Shown here: one piece after another, positions 36,137 through 44,972 of the stretch
Layout: every line of letters starts with the position of its first letter
Numbering within the stretch: the first letter of the stretch is position 1
Assembly: GCF_019550795.1 (NCBI RefSeq)
Contig: NZ_CP080545.1
Coordinates: 3,382,001 to 3,446,000, forward strand
Source of the DNA: Paenibacillus sp. sptzw28
Lineage (GTDB): Bacteria; Bacillota; Bacilli; Paenibacillales; Paenibacillaceae
DNA: 64,000 bases
Reading direction: 5' to 3'
The notes under the pieces: model-generated
What the model was told of the DNA's origin: nothing
Databases searched by the model: none
Seen by the model: the letters and a program-made list of their open reading frames with translations, nothing else
Made by a program: the position numbers and the translations under genes

Positions 36137-37798
36137 TCAATCCATGCCCGGAATTCGTATGCCGGACGTCTTTGCCGTCCGGATCGCGAGCTCATAACCG
36201 GCATCAACGTGGCGCACCACACCCATGCCCGGATCAGTCGTCAATACTCGTTCAAGCCGTTTGGCTGCATCCTCCGTACCGTCGGCAACCACAACCATCC
36301 CGGCATGAAGAGAATACCCCATGCCTACGCCGCCGCCATGATGAACCGATACCCAGCTTGCTCCCGCAGCTGTGTTTACGAGCGCATTCAATATCGGCCA
36401 GTCGGCAACGGCATCGCTGCCGTCCTTCATCGCTTCCGTTTCCCGGTTCGGAGAGGCGACAGAGCCGGCGTCCAGGTGGTCGCGTCCGATGACAATAGGG
36501 GCTTTAAGCTCTCCGGAAGCGACCATATCGTTGATAATTTGCCCGAATTTTGCGCGTTCACCGTAACCGAGCCAGCAGATCCGGGCCGGCAGTCCTTGGA
36601 AGGCGATTTTTTCCCTGGCCATGTTGATCCATTTGCACAAATGCTTGTTATGCGCGAATTCACTAAGAATGACTTCGTCGGTCTTATAAATATCCTCCGG
36701 ATCTCCGGATAAGGCTATCCACCTGAAAGGACCCTTACCCTCGCAAAATTGCGGGCGGATATAAGCGGGTACGAAGCCCGGAAAATTAAATGCGTTCACC
36801 ACGCCCTCATCAAACGCCACTTGGCGGATATTATTGCCGTAATCGAACGCGACAGCGCCTTTCTTCTGCATCGTAAGAATCGCCTTAACATGAACGGCCA
36901 TGCTGGCCTTCGATTTGGCAACGTATGCTTGCGGGTGCTCCTTCCGCAGCCGTTCGCCTTCCTCAAGTGTCATCCCTGATGGAAGGTAACCGTTCAGCGG
37001 ATCGTGCGCCGAGGTTTGGTCTGTAACAATATCCGGGATAAAATTCCGGACTGCCATTTGGGGTAAGATTTCCGCAGCATTTCCGAGCAAACCGATCGAT
37101 AGCGGTTGACGGGCTTTCTTCGCTTCCACAGCCAGATTGATCGCCTCATCGAGAGACTCGACAAGCTGATCGCAATAACGGGTACCGATGCGTTTCTCGA
37201 TTCTGGAGCGGTCAACTTCGATGGCGATGACAACCCCTTCGTTCATTGTAACTGCGAGCGTTTGCGCGCCGCCCATACCGCCGAGACCGGCAGTCACAGT
37301 TATCGTTCCTTTCAGCGATCCGTTGAAATGCTGCCTTGCACACTCCGCGAATGTTTCGTAAGTACCCTGCACGATCCCTTGGCTTCCGATGTAAATCCAG
37401 CTGCCCGCCGTCATTTGACCGTACATCATCAACCCTTTCCGGTCCAACTCGTGGAACGTTTCCCAATTTGCCCAAGCCGGAACGAGATTCGAATTTGCCA
37501 GAAGCACCCTCGGCGCGTCTTTATGCGTTCTGAAGATGGCGACCGGTTTGCCGGACTGGATGAGCAGTGTTTCGTCCTCGTTCAGTTCCTTCAGACAAGT
37601 GACAATACGATCATAAGCATCCCAGTTTCTCGCCGCTTTACCAATGCCCCCGTATACCACCAGTTTCTCCGGATGCTCTGCTACATCGGGGTCCAGATTA
37701 TTCATAAGCATGCGAAGTACGGCTTCCTGAATCCAGCCTTTCGTGTGCAGCTCCTTACCTCTCGGTGCTTTTATTTGTACATGATCAGTTGAGCTCAT
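36137..37798 (-). CDS. hutU: Urocanate hydratase
   Basis: Second enzyme of histidine breakdown: adds water to urocanate using tightly bound NAD+. 553 residues, the family length, with [33 protein letters not shown], the nucleotide-binding GLGGMGGAQ and the C-terminal [16 protein letters not shown] at 37798 is preceded by GGAGG at 9 nt. It is first in the operon. The 310-bp leader before it holds a palindromic operator also found in front of the upstream TetR gene. No hutH, hutG, hutP or hutM is in the window, so histidase must be elsewhere, or the organism takes up urocanate. Confidence 0.97.
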   Translation of the reverse strand: MSSTDHVQIKAPRGKELHTKGWIQEAVLRMLMNNLDPDVAEHPEKLVVYGGIGKAARNWDAYDRIVTCLKELNEDETLLIQSGKPVAIFRTHKDAPRVLLANSNLVPAWANWETFHELDRKGLMMYGQMTAGSWIYIGSQGIVQGTYETFAECARQHFNGSLKGTITVTAGLGGMGGAQTLAVTMNEGVVIAIEVDRSRIEKRIGTRYCDQLVESLDEAINLAVEAKKARQPLSIGLLGNAAEILPQMAVRNFIPDIVTDQTSAHDPLNGYLPSGMTLEEGERLRKEHPQAYVAKSKASMAVHVKAILTMQKKGAVAFDYGNNIRQVAFDEGVVNAFNFPGFVPAYIRPQFCEGKGPFRWIALSGDPEDIYKTDEVILSEFAHNKHLCKWINMAREKIAFQGLPARICWLGYGERAKFGQIINDMVASGELKAPIVIGRDHLDAGSVASPNRETEAMKDGSDAVADWPILNALVNTAAGASWVSVHHGGGVGMGYSLHAGMVVVADGTEDAAKRLERVLTTDPGMGVVRHVDAGYELAIRTAKTSGIRIPGMD

Positions 37799-38068
37799 AA
37801 TAAAACGCCTCCATCTATAACGGAGCATAAAGCTCCTGTCTTTTTCCAATCGTTTGGTTAAGACTTTGAGAGGAACAGGAACGACGTCGGCAGTGATTCA
37901 CCTCTACCGCATTGATATGCAGAACCGCCTTCTATAATCACTTTCACCGATTTTCGGCCCGTCTCATTTTATTCATATGAGTGTAAACATGACAACACGC
38001 ATCAATTTGTGACCTGTTTCCTGCAGGTTTTTCGATTCCATTCTCATACCCCGCCTTTCATTATCATA

Positions 38069-38092
38069 ATGTCTGTCTGTACTGACTGACAT
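38069..38092. promoter_or_regulatory. Candidate TetR operator in the hut promoter
   Basis: ATGTCtgtctgTACTG followed by actgacat forms an imperfect palindrome TGTCTGTCTG/CTGACTGACA (8 of 10 pairs). The element ATGTC-6-TACTG recurs in front of the tetR gene (38723). Confidence 0.5.
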
Positions 38093-38100
38093 GCAGTTTA

Positions 38101-38131
38101 TAAAAAAACTAGGGGGTTAAAGCCCTAGTGT
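38101..38131 (-). terminator. Terminator overlapping the TetR stop codon
   Basis: actaggg / ccctagt stem followed on the minus strand by seven Ts; the TAG stop of the regulator gene is inside the stem. It separates tetR from hutU transcription. Confidence 0.8.
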
Positions 38132-38699
38132 ATATCTGTACACTCTCTTCTATAAAAGCGTCCAGCGTGACGGATGGAAAATTCTCCTCCGAATCCAGAT
38201 TATTGAGAAACGCGCCAAAACACGTCATCATAAAGGATAGTGCCTGTATTTCCGGGTTATTCCGGATCAACTTGCCTTTGTCGGACATTTTCTGAAAATA
38301 GTCGGTCAGAATTTGCATAAATTGACGAGGGTGCTGCTGAATTCTTTCCCGAAACCCCGGCAAGCTGCCCTCCTCTTTGATGCTGATTGTAATCATTTTC
38401 CGGTTGCGATTCATGATCTGATGATACGTTCGGCTGATCAGAAGAAGATCCGTATGCAAATCCCAAACAAGTCTATCCGCAAACAATTTCTTCATTTCCT
38501 CGGTATAATGAAAACGGTCGAAAGCTGCTTCAAGAAGGTTCTGCTTGCTGCCGAAACGGCGAAACAGCGTTTTCTCGCTCAGTCCTGCTGCGGCTGCAAT
38601 CTCTTGGGTTGTGACACCGTTGTAGCCCTTATCCGATATTAAATCGATCGCGGCCAACAGCAGCTTTTCATCGCTGCCCAGATGGGTGCTGATGCTCAT
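38109..38699 (-). CDS. TetR family regulator, likely controlling the hut operon
   Basis: 196-residue TetR repressor. N-terminal helix-turn-helix ISDKGYNGVTTQEIAAAAG followed by LSEKTLFRRFGSKQNLLEAA is canonical; the C-terminal ligand domain has no assignable class. It lies directly upstream of hutU on the same strand, separated by a terminator and a 310-bp leader. Its own promoter and the hut leader share the motif ATGTC-6-TACTG, so it probably represses both, with urocanate or another pathway intermediate as inducer (inference). B. subtilis uses HutP instead and many proteobacteria use the GntR protein HutC, so a TetR would be an alternative control. Confidence 0.85.
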   Translation of the reverse strand: MSISTHLGSDEKLLLAAIDLISDKGYNGVTTQEIAAAAGLSEKTLFRRFGSKQNLLEAAFDRFHYTEEMKKLFADRLVWDLHTDLLLISRTYHQIMNRNRKMITISIKEEGSLPGFRERIQQHPRQFMQILTDYFQKMSDKGKLIRNNPEIQALSFMMTCFGAFLNNLDSEENFPSVTLDAFIEESVQIYTRALTP

Positions 38700-38722
38700 C
38701 CTCTTCCTCCGTCCCTGTTTGT

Positions 38723-38742
38723 ATGTCAGGACTTACTGTCAT
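38723..38742. promoter_or_regulatory. Candidate autoregulatory TetR operator
   Basis: ATGTCaggactTACTGtcat, 24 bp upstream of the tetR start, shares both half elements and their 6-bp spacing with the site in the hut promoter. Confidence 0.45.
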
Positions 38743-38933
38743 TTGAGTTAAAATTAATTTAGCCGTCATAGATTGTCAAGGATATTTTTCCTCTTGATGT
38801 GAAATGAAATGGGGCAGGCAATAACATCTTACTTACGGGTACTCTGACTCCCAGCCAGTATTGCAGGAAATACCGGCCGGAATGGGAGTGAAGAGTCCCG
38901 CACACGATTTCGCTGCGCGTTTAATTACTAACT

Positions 38934-39344
38934 TCAATCTGTAATATTTCTGGTGTAATATTCAATAATGTCTTTTCTTCGGATAATTCCGATGAAAACC
39001 AATTCATCGTCAACAACTGGAACGAAATTCTGATCTGCGGCCAGGGCCAGCATGTCCTCCATTTGCGCGTTGATCGAAACGCATTCAATATGGATGCGCT
39101 TCTTGATTTTGGTTACCGGCACTTCATGCATATTGTCAAAATTAAGGCCAGGCGTATTTTTCAATTTCCATAACAGGTCACCTTCCGATAGGGTACCTAT
39201 ATATTTGCCGTCACCGTCAATAATGGGGATGGCCGTGTAATTGTGATGCTCCAGCTGTTCCATGGCTTCCCGCATGGATACCGAGGATTGGATAAAAGCA
39301 ACCTCGTCTTTGGGTAATAGAAAAGAAGATATTTGCATTGGCAT
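38934..39344 (-). CDS. Two-CBS-domain protein
   Basis: 136 residues made of a tandem CBS pair (about 8-70 and 80-136), with AIPIIDGDGKYIGTLSEGDL and FVPVVDDELVFIGIIRRKDI. CBS pairs bind adenine nucleotides; the overall size resembles B. subtilis DarB/CbpB (YkuL), a c-di-AMP sensor, though the similarity is only in layout and this cannot be claimed. It begins 8 bp after the stop of an acetyltransferase gene, so the two form a small operon. Confidence 0.85.
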   Translation of the reverse strand: MPMQISSFLLPKDEVAFIQSSVSMREAMEQLEHHNYTAIPIIDGDGKYIGTLSEGDLLWKLKNTPGLNFDNMHEVPVTKIKKRIHIECVSINAQMEDMLALAADQNFVPVVDDELVFIGIIRRKDIIEYYTRNITD

Positions 39345-39352
39345 GAACTCCT

Positions 39353-39787
39353 TTACTTTGAAGGATCTAAAATTTTTCTCAAATAAACGGCGGATTCCTC
39401 ATAACCGAGTCCCTTATAGAAGGGTGCGGCCCTTCGGGTTGCCAAGGCAATCAGTCGAGAATTCCTTGATTTTGACCATTTCTCAAAGCTTTCCACTAGC
39501 TTAGTTCCAATTCCCAGATGTCGAAATTTTTCTTCCACCATTATTTCCTCTAACCATGATACACGACCATTTGCATAAAAAGTATAATGATCGAAACCTA
39601 AGCAGTACCCCGTTAATTTGCTGTCATATTCCGCAATTCTCAGGAAAGCGGATTCATCAGCTAATACTGTTTCAATAGTAGACAAGAATAATTTTTTATT
39701 AGTTCTAAATGAGGTTGCAAACCTTTCGGCAAGTATGAATAAATCATCAACTTCTGGCATCTTTAACGGTCTTATAATTATTTCCAA
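39353..39787 (-). CDS. GNAT family N-acetyltransferase
   Basis: 144-residue single-domain GNAT. The acetyl-CoA binding motif VEEKFRHLGIGTKLVESFEKW (R/Q-x-x-G-x-G/A form) is clear, followed by ALATRRAAPFYKGLGYEES. It is translated just before the CBS gene. Substrate unknown. Confidence 0.85.
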   Translation of the reverse strand: MEIIIRPLKMPEVDDLFILAERFATSFRTNKKLFLSTIETVLADESAFLRIAEYDSKLTGYCLGFDHYTFYANGRVSWLEEIMVEEKFRHLGIGTKLVESFEKWSKSRNSRLIALATRRAAPFYKGLGYEESAVYLRKILDPSK

Positions 39788-40144
39788 GCTGCCGTACTCC
39801 TTTCAATATGTGTCTCCCGATGTGCCAGTGGATGTGCGGTCGAACCCGGGGCATAGGCTTTACCGGACACTCCATAAAATACAAATTATTATACATTATG
39901 TAGTTAGTATACTCCGGGTTAACAAATAAAACCGAATTATTGAGCAGCTCCACTACTCATTATGCGGCTTTGAAGTTATCCCAAATAACACCCATCATTA
40001 TTTATAACCATTATTCTGCTATCGCAAATCAACAAATTATGATGCCGGATTAAGGCGAATGTCCTTCCATGGCAAACGAACAGGACTTATGCCCCCGGGT
40101 TGCGTATACTGGCATAGAGATAAAAGCAAAGGAGTTGATTACAC
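39788..40144. other. Intergenic region before the coat protein gene
   Basis: 357 bp, divergent promoters only. The sequence catagagata near 40114 resembles the -10 of mother-cell sporulation promoters (CATA...TA), which would suit a spore coat gene, but the match is partial. No further gene or repeat seen. Confidence 0.35.
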
Positions 40145-40369
40145 GTGAACTTCTGTCCTACCTGCCCAACGCAAACGGTCTATGATCCGCCTGTTTCAGT
40201 ATACCAGAATTACTTCCACCCACAGCTTGTGCAAGTGATCCATCCAGTCGAAATTGTCAACCAGCACCACTGTGTTCCCGTTTATCAGCACTATAACACT
40301 TACTCGGTCAAAGACGTGATGTGCTCCTCCTACGGCTACAGATCAGCAAAACGCCCGAAAAGAAGATAA
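40145..40369 (+). CDS. CotD family spore coat protein
   Basis: Small coat protein of 74 residues, rich in His, Tyr, Cys, Pro and Val. NFCPTCPTQTVYDPPVSV, VQVIHPVEIVNQHHCVPVY and the basic tail RSAKRPKRR match the CotD pattern of a cysteine-rich start, a H-P-x-E-x-V-N-x-H-H-C-x-P-V core and a short tail. The GTG start has AAAGGAG 10 nt upstream. It is expected to be made in the mother cell late in sporulation and deposited on the inner coat. Monocistronic, followed by a hairpin terminator. Confidence 0.85.
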   Translation: MNFCPTCPTQTVYDPPVSVYQNYFHPQLVQVIHPVEIVNQHHCVPVYQHYNTYSVKDVMCSSYGYRSAKRPKRR

Positions 40370-40383
40370 ACCGGCTTGAGCGA

Positions 40384-40425
40384 TGCGCCTTCGGCAGTTT
40401 AACCGCCGGGGGCACATTTTTCTGA
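40384..40425 (+). terminator. Terminator of the cotD-like gene
   Basis: Stem tgcgccttcggc / gccgggggcaca (with G-T pairs and one mismatch) followed by five Ts on the plus strand, 15 bp after the stop codon. Confidence 0.6.
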
Positions 40426-40474
40426 GAATAGCAATTTCAATAAGTACCATGGATAAAAACCGGTCTGAACCGAC

Positions 40475-40509
40475 AGAAACGGCGAACCCTTCCAAGGTTC
40501 GCCGTTTCT
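40475..40509 (-). terminator. Terminator downstream of the peroxiredoxin gene
   Basis: Perfect 14-bp stem agaaacggcgaacc / ggttcgccgtttct with a seven-base loop. It can serve the minus-strand peroxiredoxin gene and the plus-strand coat gene. Confidence 0.75.
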
Positions 40510-40556
40510 TACATAACGCACGTATGAGTCTCAATGAAAAAGCAAGAAATGGGTGA

Positions 40557-41216
40557 TTACAAGGAACGTAGAATGTTCAATACTTCTGCAGGCTCCATCC
40601 GTGTTCGATAATCCGGATTCACGCTCGCAGCACTGATCATTCCTTGCTTGTCGATAATATAAGTGGCCGGTACGGGGAGCTCCCAGGAATCGTCGCCATT
40701 AAATTTATCCAGCGCAAAACCGAGCGAGCTGTATATCTGATGAAGATTGTCCGGAAGCTTGAACTTTAGATTATACTTCTTCGCTACCCGGTTCCCGATA
40801 TCGCTTAAGACGTGAAAATTTAATTCGTTTTTTTGCTGATCGGCTAACGAATTATCCGGTGTTAAAGGACTGATAGCCAATAATTGGGCACCTGCAGCAT
40901 GAATGCTGTCCATGATGCGCTGATACGCCTTTATCTCCAAGTTGCAGAACGGACACCAATCCCCCCGGTAAAAAGTGAGGATAACAGGCCCTTTTGCGAT
41001 TTCTTCAGACAAGGAAATGTTGTTTCCTTCCTGATTCGCCAACATGAAGTCTGGCGCTTGCACTCCAACTGTCAAGCCTTTGGCAGTGCCCGATTCCCGG
41101 AGCTCCGATATTGATCGTTCGAACGCTGCGATCACCTCTTTAGGCAGTGCCTCCAATCCATGCTTTGTAACGGCAGCCAGCTCATCCTGCAATTTCGGGT
41201 ATTGTAAGCCTTCCAA
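40557..41216 (-). CDS. Peroxiredoxin-like (AhpC/TSA) thiol protein
   Basis: Thioredoxin-fold protein of the AhpC/TSA family, about 220 residues. An N-terminal helical extension (LQDELAAVTKHGLEAL) precedes the peroxiredoxin domain with VGVQAPDFMLANQEG and a CxxC active site in FYRGDWCPFCNLE, then ISPLTPDNS and LPVPATYIIDKQGMI. The GDWCPFC form is typical of peroxiredoxin-like proteins related to Prx Q. The TTG at 41216 with GGGAG about 10 nt upstream is the best start; the frame is open further upstream. Presumably removes peroxides in the cytoplasm. Confidence 0.82.
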   Translation of the reverse strand: MEGLQYPKLQDELAAVTKHGLEALPKEVIAAFERSISELRESGTAKGLTVGVQAPDFMLANQEGNNISLSEEIAKGPVILTFYRGDWCPFCNLEIKAYQRIMDSIHAAGAQLLAISPLTPDNSLADQQKNELNFHVLSDIGNRVAKKYNLKFKLPDNLHQIYSSLGFALDKFNGDDSWELPVPATYIIDKQGMISAASVNPDYRTRMEPAEVLNILRSL

Positions 41217-41331
41217 GAAACCATCTCTCCCTTCACTCTGATGCGCAAATCGTACCATTCTCCCGGGCCAAGTCTCCACCCGCTGACGGAGCCGGTCGCT
41301 GGTTAGCGGGATTATTTCGCAGCTTCCAAAC

Positions 41332-41355
41332 AAAAAAACCACTCGAATGAGTGGT
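41332..41355 (-). terminator. Terminator of the AraC gene
   Basis: accactc-gaat-gagtggt stem followed on the minus strand by seven Ts, 12 bp past the AraC stop. Confidence 0.85.
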
Positions 41356-41366
41356 AAGTGAAGTGA

Positions 41367-42350
41367 TTATTGAAAAGAACGGGATGAGCGTCGAATCAAT
41401 TCCCCCGGATTGACACCGTATTTCCCCCTGAAAGCTTCCGCAAAGTGGCTCGGATTGGAATACCCCACCGAATAAGACACCTCAATCACGCTGGTGCCGC
41501 CATCTCGCAGCAGGCGGTACGCTTTATACAGACGTTGATCCTTCAAGTAACCGAACACGGTTGTGCCGTACATTTCCTTGAAGCCGATTTTCAGCTTGTA
41601 ATCATTCAAGCCAATCATTCGGGAAAGCTCAAGTATAGAGGGAGGCTCGATCATCCGCTCCAGAATTATCTCACGCGCTTTTTTAATTCTTGCCGTATCG
41701 GTTCTGGACAGCTTGGTAGAAGACGGTTTACCCTCCAGTAGGTGTGAGCGGAAGGCTAAAGACATCAGTTCGAGTACCCTGCATTCCATTTCAAGGTTTC
41801 GGAAACCCGGCCCTTTGGCTGTTTGCAGCATCTGCTTAAGAAGGACGGTTGCCGCGGGTTCGATCGTCTCCTGGAACATGCGATAAGGTTTTTTTCCTAT
41901 GATTCGGTTAAAATCGACCGATCGCGAACCGCCGGCTTCCTCCACAAAGTGATGGAACGTTGAAACTGGGATGGCGACGCTAAGCATTTGAAATGATTTA
42001 TCTCTGCAGAAATGCATGCTTGCCTCTGCCGGATTGATAAATTGGAGGGTATAGCTGCCGGGTGCCACCAGGTACTGTTGGCCGGAGATCTGGATTTCTC
42101 TGGCGCCCTGCAAGCAGTAGCTTAATTCAACCATGGCTGCTTTTGTGTTCAGCTTCAATATGCGGTTGTCTCTGAGCGAGAAATCAGCGATAACCATCCC
42201 GATATCTGCACGAGGCACTACTCGGTGAAAGCAGCCAACCCCCATATGAGGGTTAAGCTCCATCTGTTCGGTTCGGTCATCCGTCTTTCTATTCGTTTGG
42301 AGACGATCGAAGAAATGGTTAAAGTTATGATGAAAGTCCGGTACTGTCAT
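41367..42350 (-). CDS. AraC family regulator (PchR-like)
   Basis: Full-length AraC regulator, 327 residues. The N-terminal ligand domain (about 30-200; ELSYCLQGAREIQISGQQ, TLQFINPAEASMHF) is of the PchR kind seen in siderophore and peroxide regulators. The C-terminal helix-turn-helix pair is intact: SILELSRMIGLNDYKLKIGF and VIEVSYSVGYSNPSHFAEAF. The ATG at 42350 is chosen, with a G-rich stretch ahead. On the opposite strand 85 bp away are the first 25 codons of what looks like an MFS exporter gene, the usual divergent partner, now truncated. Confidence 0.88.
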   Translation of the reverse strand: MTVPDFHHNFNHFFDRLQTNRKTDDRTEQMELNPHMGVGCFHRVVPRADIGMVIADFSLRDNRILKLNTKAAMVELSYCLQGAREIQISGQQYLVAPGSYTLQFINPAEASMHFCRDKSFQMLSVAIPVSTFHHFVEEAGGSRSVDFNRIIGKKPYRMFQETIEPAATVLLKQMLQTAKGPGFRNLEMECRVLELMSLAFRSHLLEGKPSSTKLSRTDTARIKKAREIILERMIEPPSILELSRMIGLNDYKLKIGFKEMYGTTVFGYLKDQRLYKAYRLLRDGGTSVIEVSYSVGYSNPSHFAEAFRGKYGVNPGELIRRSSRSFQ

Positions 42351-42696
42351 TGCTTTAACCCCCGTGAGAAATATTACCAAATTATACTCGCTTGCCTGCC
42401 ATATGACAACCCGGGTCACGTTAAGCGAGGCAGTATGAAAGAAAATAAAACTTCCTTCTTCTCGCTGCTGTGGCTCGGGCGCTCTATTGCCGTTCGACCT
42501 TATTCTTCATAGATCCCTCGGCGGTTTATGTTGAATGAAGGAAGGTTTTTTTCATTTCTTATCGAATATAGTATTTTACATATATGTAATCAAATAGTAT
42601 TTAATAGCAAAGGAGTGATCGGTCAACGTTTGTCCAAGACATAGCACGAAGCTTACGAAGCTCTGAACCAATCAATTATTGCCGGAGGTGTTACCT
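42351..42696. other. Intergenic region with the start of a lost MFS gene
   Basis: On the plus strand an ATG at 42435 opens a frame MKENKTSFFSLLWLGRSIAV that stops at 42512. This resembles the first helix of MFS exporters often placed divergently to PchR-type AraC genes; the rest is absent. The remainder up to 42696 shows only promoter-like AT-rich DNA and the ribosome site of the next gene. Confidence 0.4.
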
Positions 42697-44253
42697 GTGA
42701 AGAAAATAATCATATTGTTCTCCCTTCTCTTTCTTGGCTTACATAGTACCGGTGCCAACGCTGAGGAAGCGATTTCGGACTTCCCGCACAGTTTGATTGA
42801 CGAGGTGGATGGAAAGATCCTTGATTTAAAGGGTAACCGTATTCTTTTCCTGGATTCAAGCAATACATTAAAGATAAAAGACCGCAGCTCCGGTAATACC
42901 ACAACGATTGTCCAAGGCAAGGTTCCCCTTGCGGAGTATAGCTTTCTCTCGCCGACAGGCGCCATTTTCCTTGAACAAAGCGGTGATGTTTCTACCAGAC
43001 TCATGTTTGAATGGCGTGACAACAATCTTGTAAGTTTGGGGAAGGTCTCACGGTCATTGATCGTGAAGGGTAATTATGCCGTCTTCAGCGATCCGGGTTC
43101 ATCCGTCTACCTGCGGGATTTAAATCAGGGAACAAACAGGCTGATTACAAGCGATGCCTATTATGGCTACGATGTTGGCGAGAACGGACTGGTCGTTTGG
43201 GGCGGAAAAGATTTCCGCATTTACAAGCATACAAATGGGAAAACCGCTCAAATTACACCTGCCAATGACAGTTATCGTTACACTTTCCCGCTTACGGATG
43301 GCATTAATGTGATCTATAAAGCCGGTTCGGCAAGCAATTCGTACTATGGAATCAAGTGGGATAGAATCGGCCTGCCTCCTACTTTAATCCCCGGTTACTC
43401 ATTTTCGTATATCGATAATTACTTTCCTTATGCCGACTACCAAACCAATAACGGATATGCCGCGCATGAATATTTCGACGATGGTTATTATACTTCCAAT
43501 CTGGTTATTATAGGCCGGGAGCGTACGGACGAGAACGGCACTTACGCGGATGGCCACCATCTGCCGCCTTATCCGGATCTAACTGCTTTAGGTCCGCAAG
43601 GAGATGCCTTACTTGGGGGCAATAAGTATCACCGGTTCAGTTTAAATCATACTTTCACTTTGCCTTTTAACTCTGCAATAGCTTTCTGGAACGGAAATAA
43701 TACCTATATTGCGGATGGCGGAAAGTTATACTCCGTAGGCTTCGATGACGATTTCACACCTCCGGTTACCACGGTTAGTGGGCTTCCACTCTACTCGAAT
43801 TCCCCGGTCACTGCTGTTTTTGCCGCCTCGGACGACAAGTCAGGTGTGAAAGAAACATTCTATAGATTGAATCAAGGCCAAACCGAATCAGGAAGCACAC
43901 TTACCGTTTCGAACGAAGGCTCATATGAGCTTGAGTACAGCAGCGTAGATGAGAAAGGCACCATTGAATTTACTAAAAGTCAGCATTTCACAATCGATAA
44001 AACTGCGCCCGTAACCAAGTACACGGTAACGCCTGTTTATGGCACGGACAAGCCCGTCAAGTATATCAAAGGCTACACCTTTACATTGAGCGCCACAGAC
44101 GCGCTTTCGGGAGTCAAAGCAACCTATTACCGCGTCAATAAAGGTTCATGGACTATCTATGAAAAACCGGTCGCGCTATCCGGCCAGGGAGATCAGCAGT
44201 TCGAGTTCTACAGTATCGATAATGCCGGGAATGCCGAATCGCACTCGTCTTAA
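42697..44253 (+). CDS. Secreted protein with propeller-like region and two OmpL47 Ig-like domains
   Basis: 518-residue exported protein. A GTG at 42697 with GGAGGT 7 nt upstream begins a signal peptide (MKKIIILFSLLFLGLHSTGA, cleavage near NAEE). Residues about 25-355 look like a beta-propeller of TolB type with repeated DG/GK turns. Two OmpL47-type beta domains follow, each with the pattern TPPVT...GVKETFYRLN and APVTKYT...SGVKATYYRVN, ending SIDNAGNAE. In the family this motif is often followed by more domains; here a stop comes straight after, so the C-terminus may be lost. No catalytic residues are recognised; probably cell-surface or matrix binding. Confidence 0.75.
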   Translation: MKKIIILFSLLFLGLHSTGANAEEAISDFPHSLIDEVDGKILDLKGNRILFLDSSNTLKIKDRSSGNTTTIVQGKVPLAEYSFLSPTGAIFLEQSGDVSTRLMFEWRDNNLVSLGKVSRSLIVKGNYAVFSDPGSSVYLRDLNQGTNRLITSDAYYGYDVGENGLVVWGGKDFRIYKHTNGKTAQITPANDSYRYTFPLTDGINVIYKAGSASNSYYGIKWDRIGLPPTLIPGYSFSYIDNYFPYADYQTNNGYAAHEYFDDGYYTSNLVIIGRERTDENGTYADGHHLPPYPDLTALGPQGDALLGGNKYHRFSLNHTFTLPFNSAIAFWNGNNTYIADGGKLYSVGFDDDFTPPVTTVSGLPLYSNSPVTAVFAASDDKSGVKETFYRLNQGQTESGSTLTVSNEGSYELEYSSVDEKGTIEFTKSQHFTIDKTAPVTKYTVTPVYGTDKPVKYIKGYTFTLSATDALSGVKATYYRVNKGSWTIYEKPVALSGQGDQQFEFYSIDNAGNAESHSS

Positions 44254-44499
44254 GACGGGGGTCACAGGACTTTGCAGGCAGCTTCTACAGTGTAAATATA
44301 GATTCTTGGGTTCAGCCGTCTGCTGTTTGCAGCCGGCTTTTCATACAGCACAGATAATGTATGGGGGGATTGCAATTATTCTGTTGACGGGCTTCACACT
44401 GCCCACGCACCTAAGCGATAAAAAAATATTCCGGACGCAAGGATCGGGCATCCGGAAGGCTACAAGTTGAATATGTCTTTTAATTTGCAGCTCCTCTCA
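44254..44499. other. Degenerate stretch after the OmpL47 protein
   Basis: Short coding-like pieces in shifting plus-strand frames (RLLFAAGFSYSTDNVW, then DCNYSVDGLHTAHAPKR) suggest a decayed gene, but no family can be named. An inverted repeat ttccgga / tccggaa flanks 44430-44458. Confidence 0.3.
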
Positions 44500-44871
44500 T
44501 TACCTGTTCCGGCGCCACCCGATACCGGTTTGAACGCCGACGCCATGACTGCCAAGATGACCTCCGGCTTGAACGCCGACGCCTTTGCCGCCAAGGTAAC
44601 CGCCTGCTTGAACACCTACACCATAACCGCCGAGGTGACCGCCCGCTTGAACACCTACACCTTGAGTGCCCAGATGTCCGCCTGCCTGAACGCCAACAGC
44701 ATGACTGCCAAGGTGACCGCCTGCTTGAACGCCGAACCCATGGCCTTCAAGATTCCCGCCATAATGTTCTCCTTGATAAGTGTACCCTCCAGGCATCGGA
44801 TAGAGGTAAACATATGGGAAAATCGGGTGAGGATAGCGGAAATACGGATACATATAAGGATCATATACCAT
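44500..44871 (-). CDS. Gly/Val/His-rich tandem-repeat protein
   Basis: 123-residue protein of unknown function. The first 45 residues are Tyr/Pro-rich (VYDPYMYPYFRYPHPIFPYV), and the remainder is 5.6 copies of a 13-residue repeat of the form GVQAGGHLGSHAV, with the third-last positions varying (SHA, TQG, GYG, GKG, SHG). The low complexity, aromatic head and Gly-rich repeats recall spore coat and exosporium proteins, which fits the nearby CotD-like gene, but this is inference. ATG at 44871 with a weak GGGGG upstream. Not recognised as a named family. Confidence 0.6.
   Translation of the reverse strand: MVYDPYMYPYFRYPHPIFPYVYLYPMPGGYTYQGEHYGGNLEGHGFGVQAGGHLGSHAVGVQAGGHLGTQGVGVQAGGHLGGYGVGVQAGGYLGGKGVGVQAGGHLGSHGVGVQTGIGWRRNR
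44530..44751. repeat. 39-bp tandem repeat, about 5.7 copies
   Basis: Units begin ttgaac at 44530, 44569, 44608, 44647, 44686 and 44725, exactly 39 bp apart, each encoding 13 residues on the minus strand. Copies differ by a few bases, mostly in the variable codons. Confidence 0.95.
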
Positions 44872-44972
44872 TTAGTAAACCCCCATTCAGCTTGTTGCTT
44901 CAGCCTATTCACAATCGGGGAGGCGTGATACTTGCCCCGAGAAATTGGGCTGCAATTTGGCCGCTGGGACGC

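Noticed and set aside
44530..44751. The regular 39-bp repeats as a possible CRISPR array.
   Set aside because: Units are directly adjacent and almost identical throughout, with no unique spacers and no cas genes; they encode a protein repeat.
44467..44928. Plus-strand frame rich in Leu, Asn, Ala and Thr repeats.
   Set aside because: It is the antisense reading of the 39-bp repeat; the minus-strand Gly/Val/His reading has a start, an aromatic head and a regular 13-residue unit.
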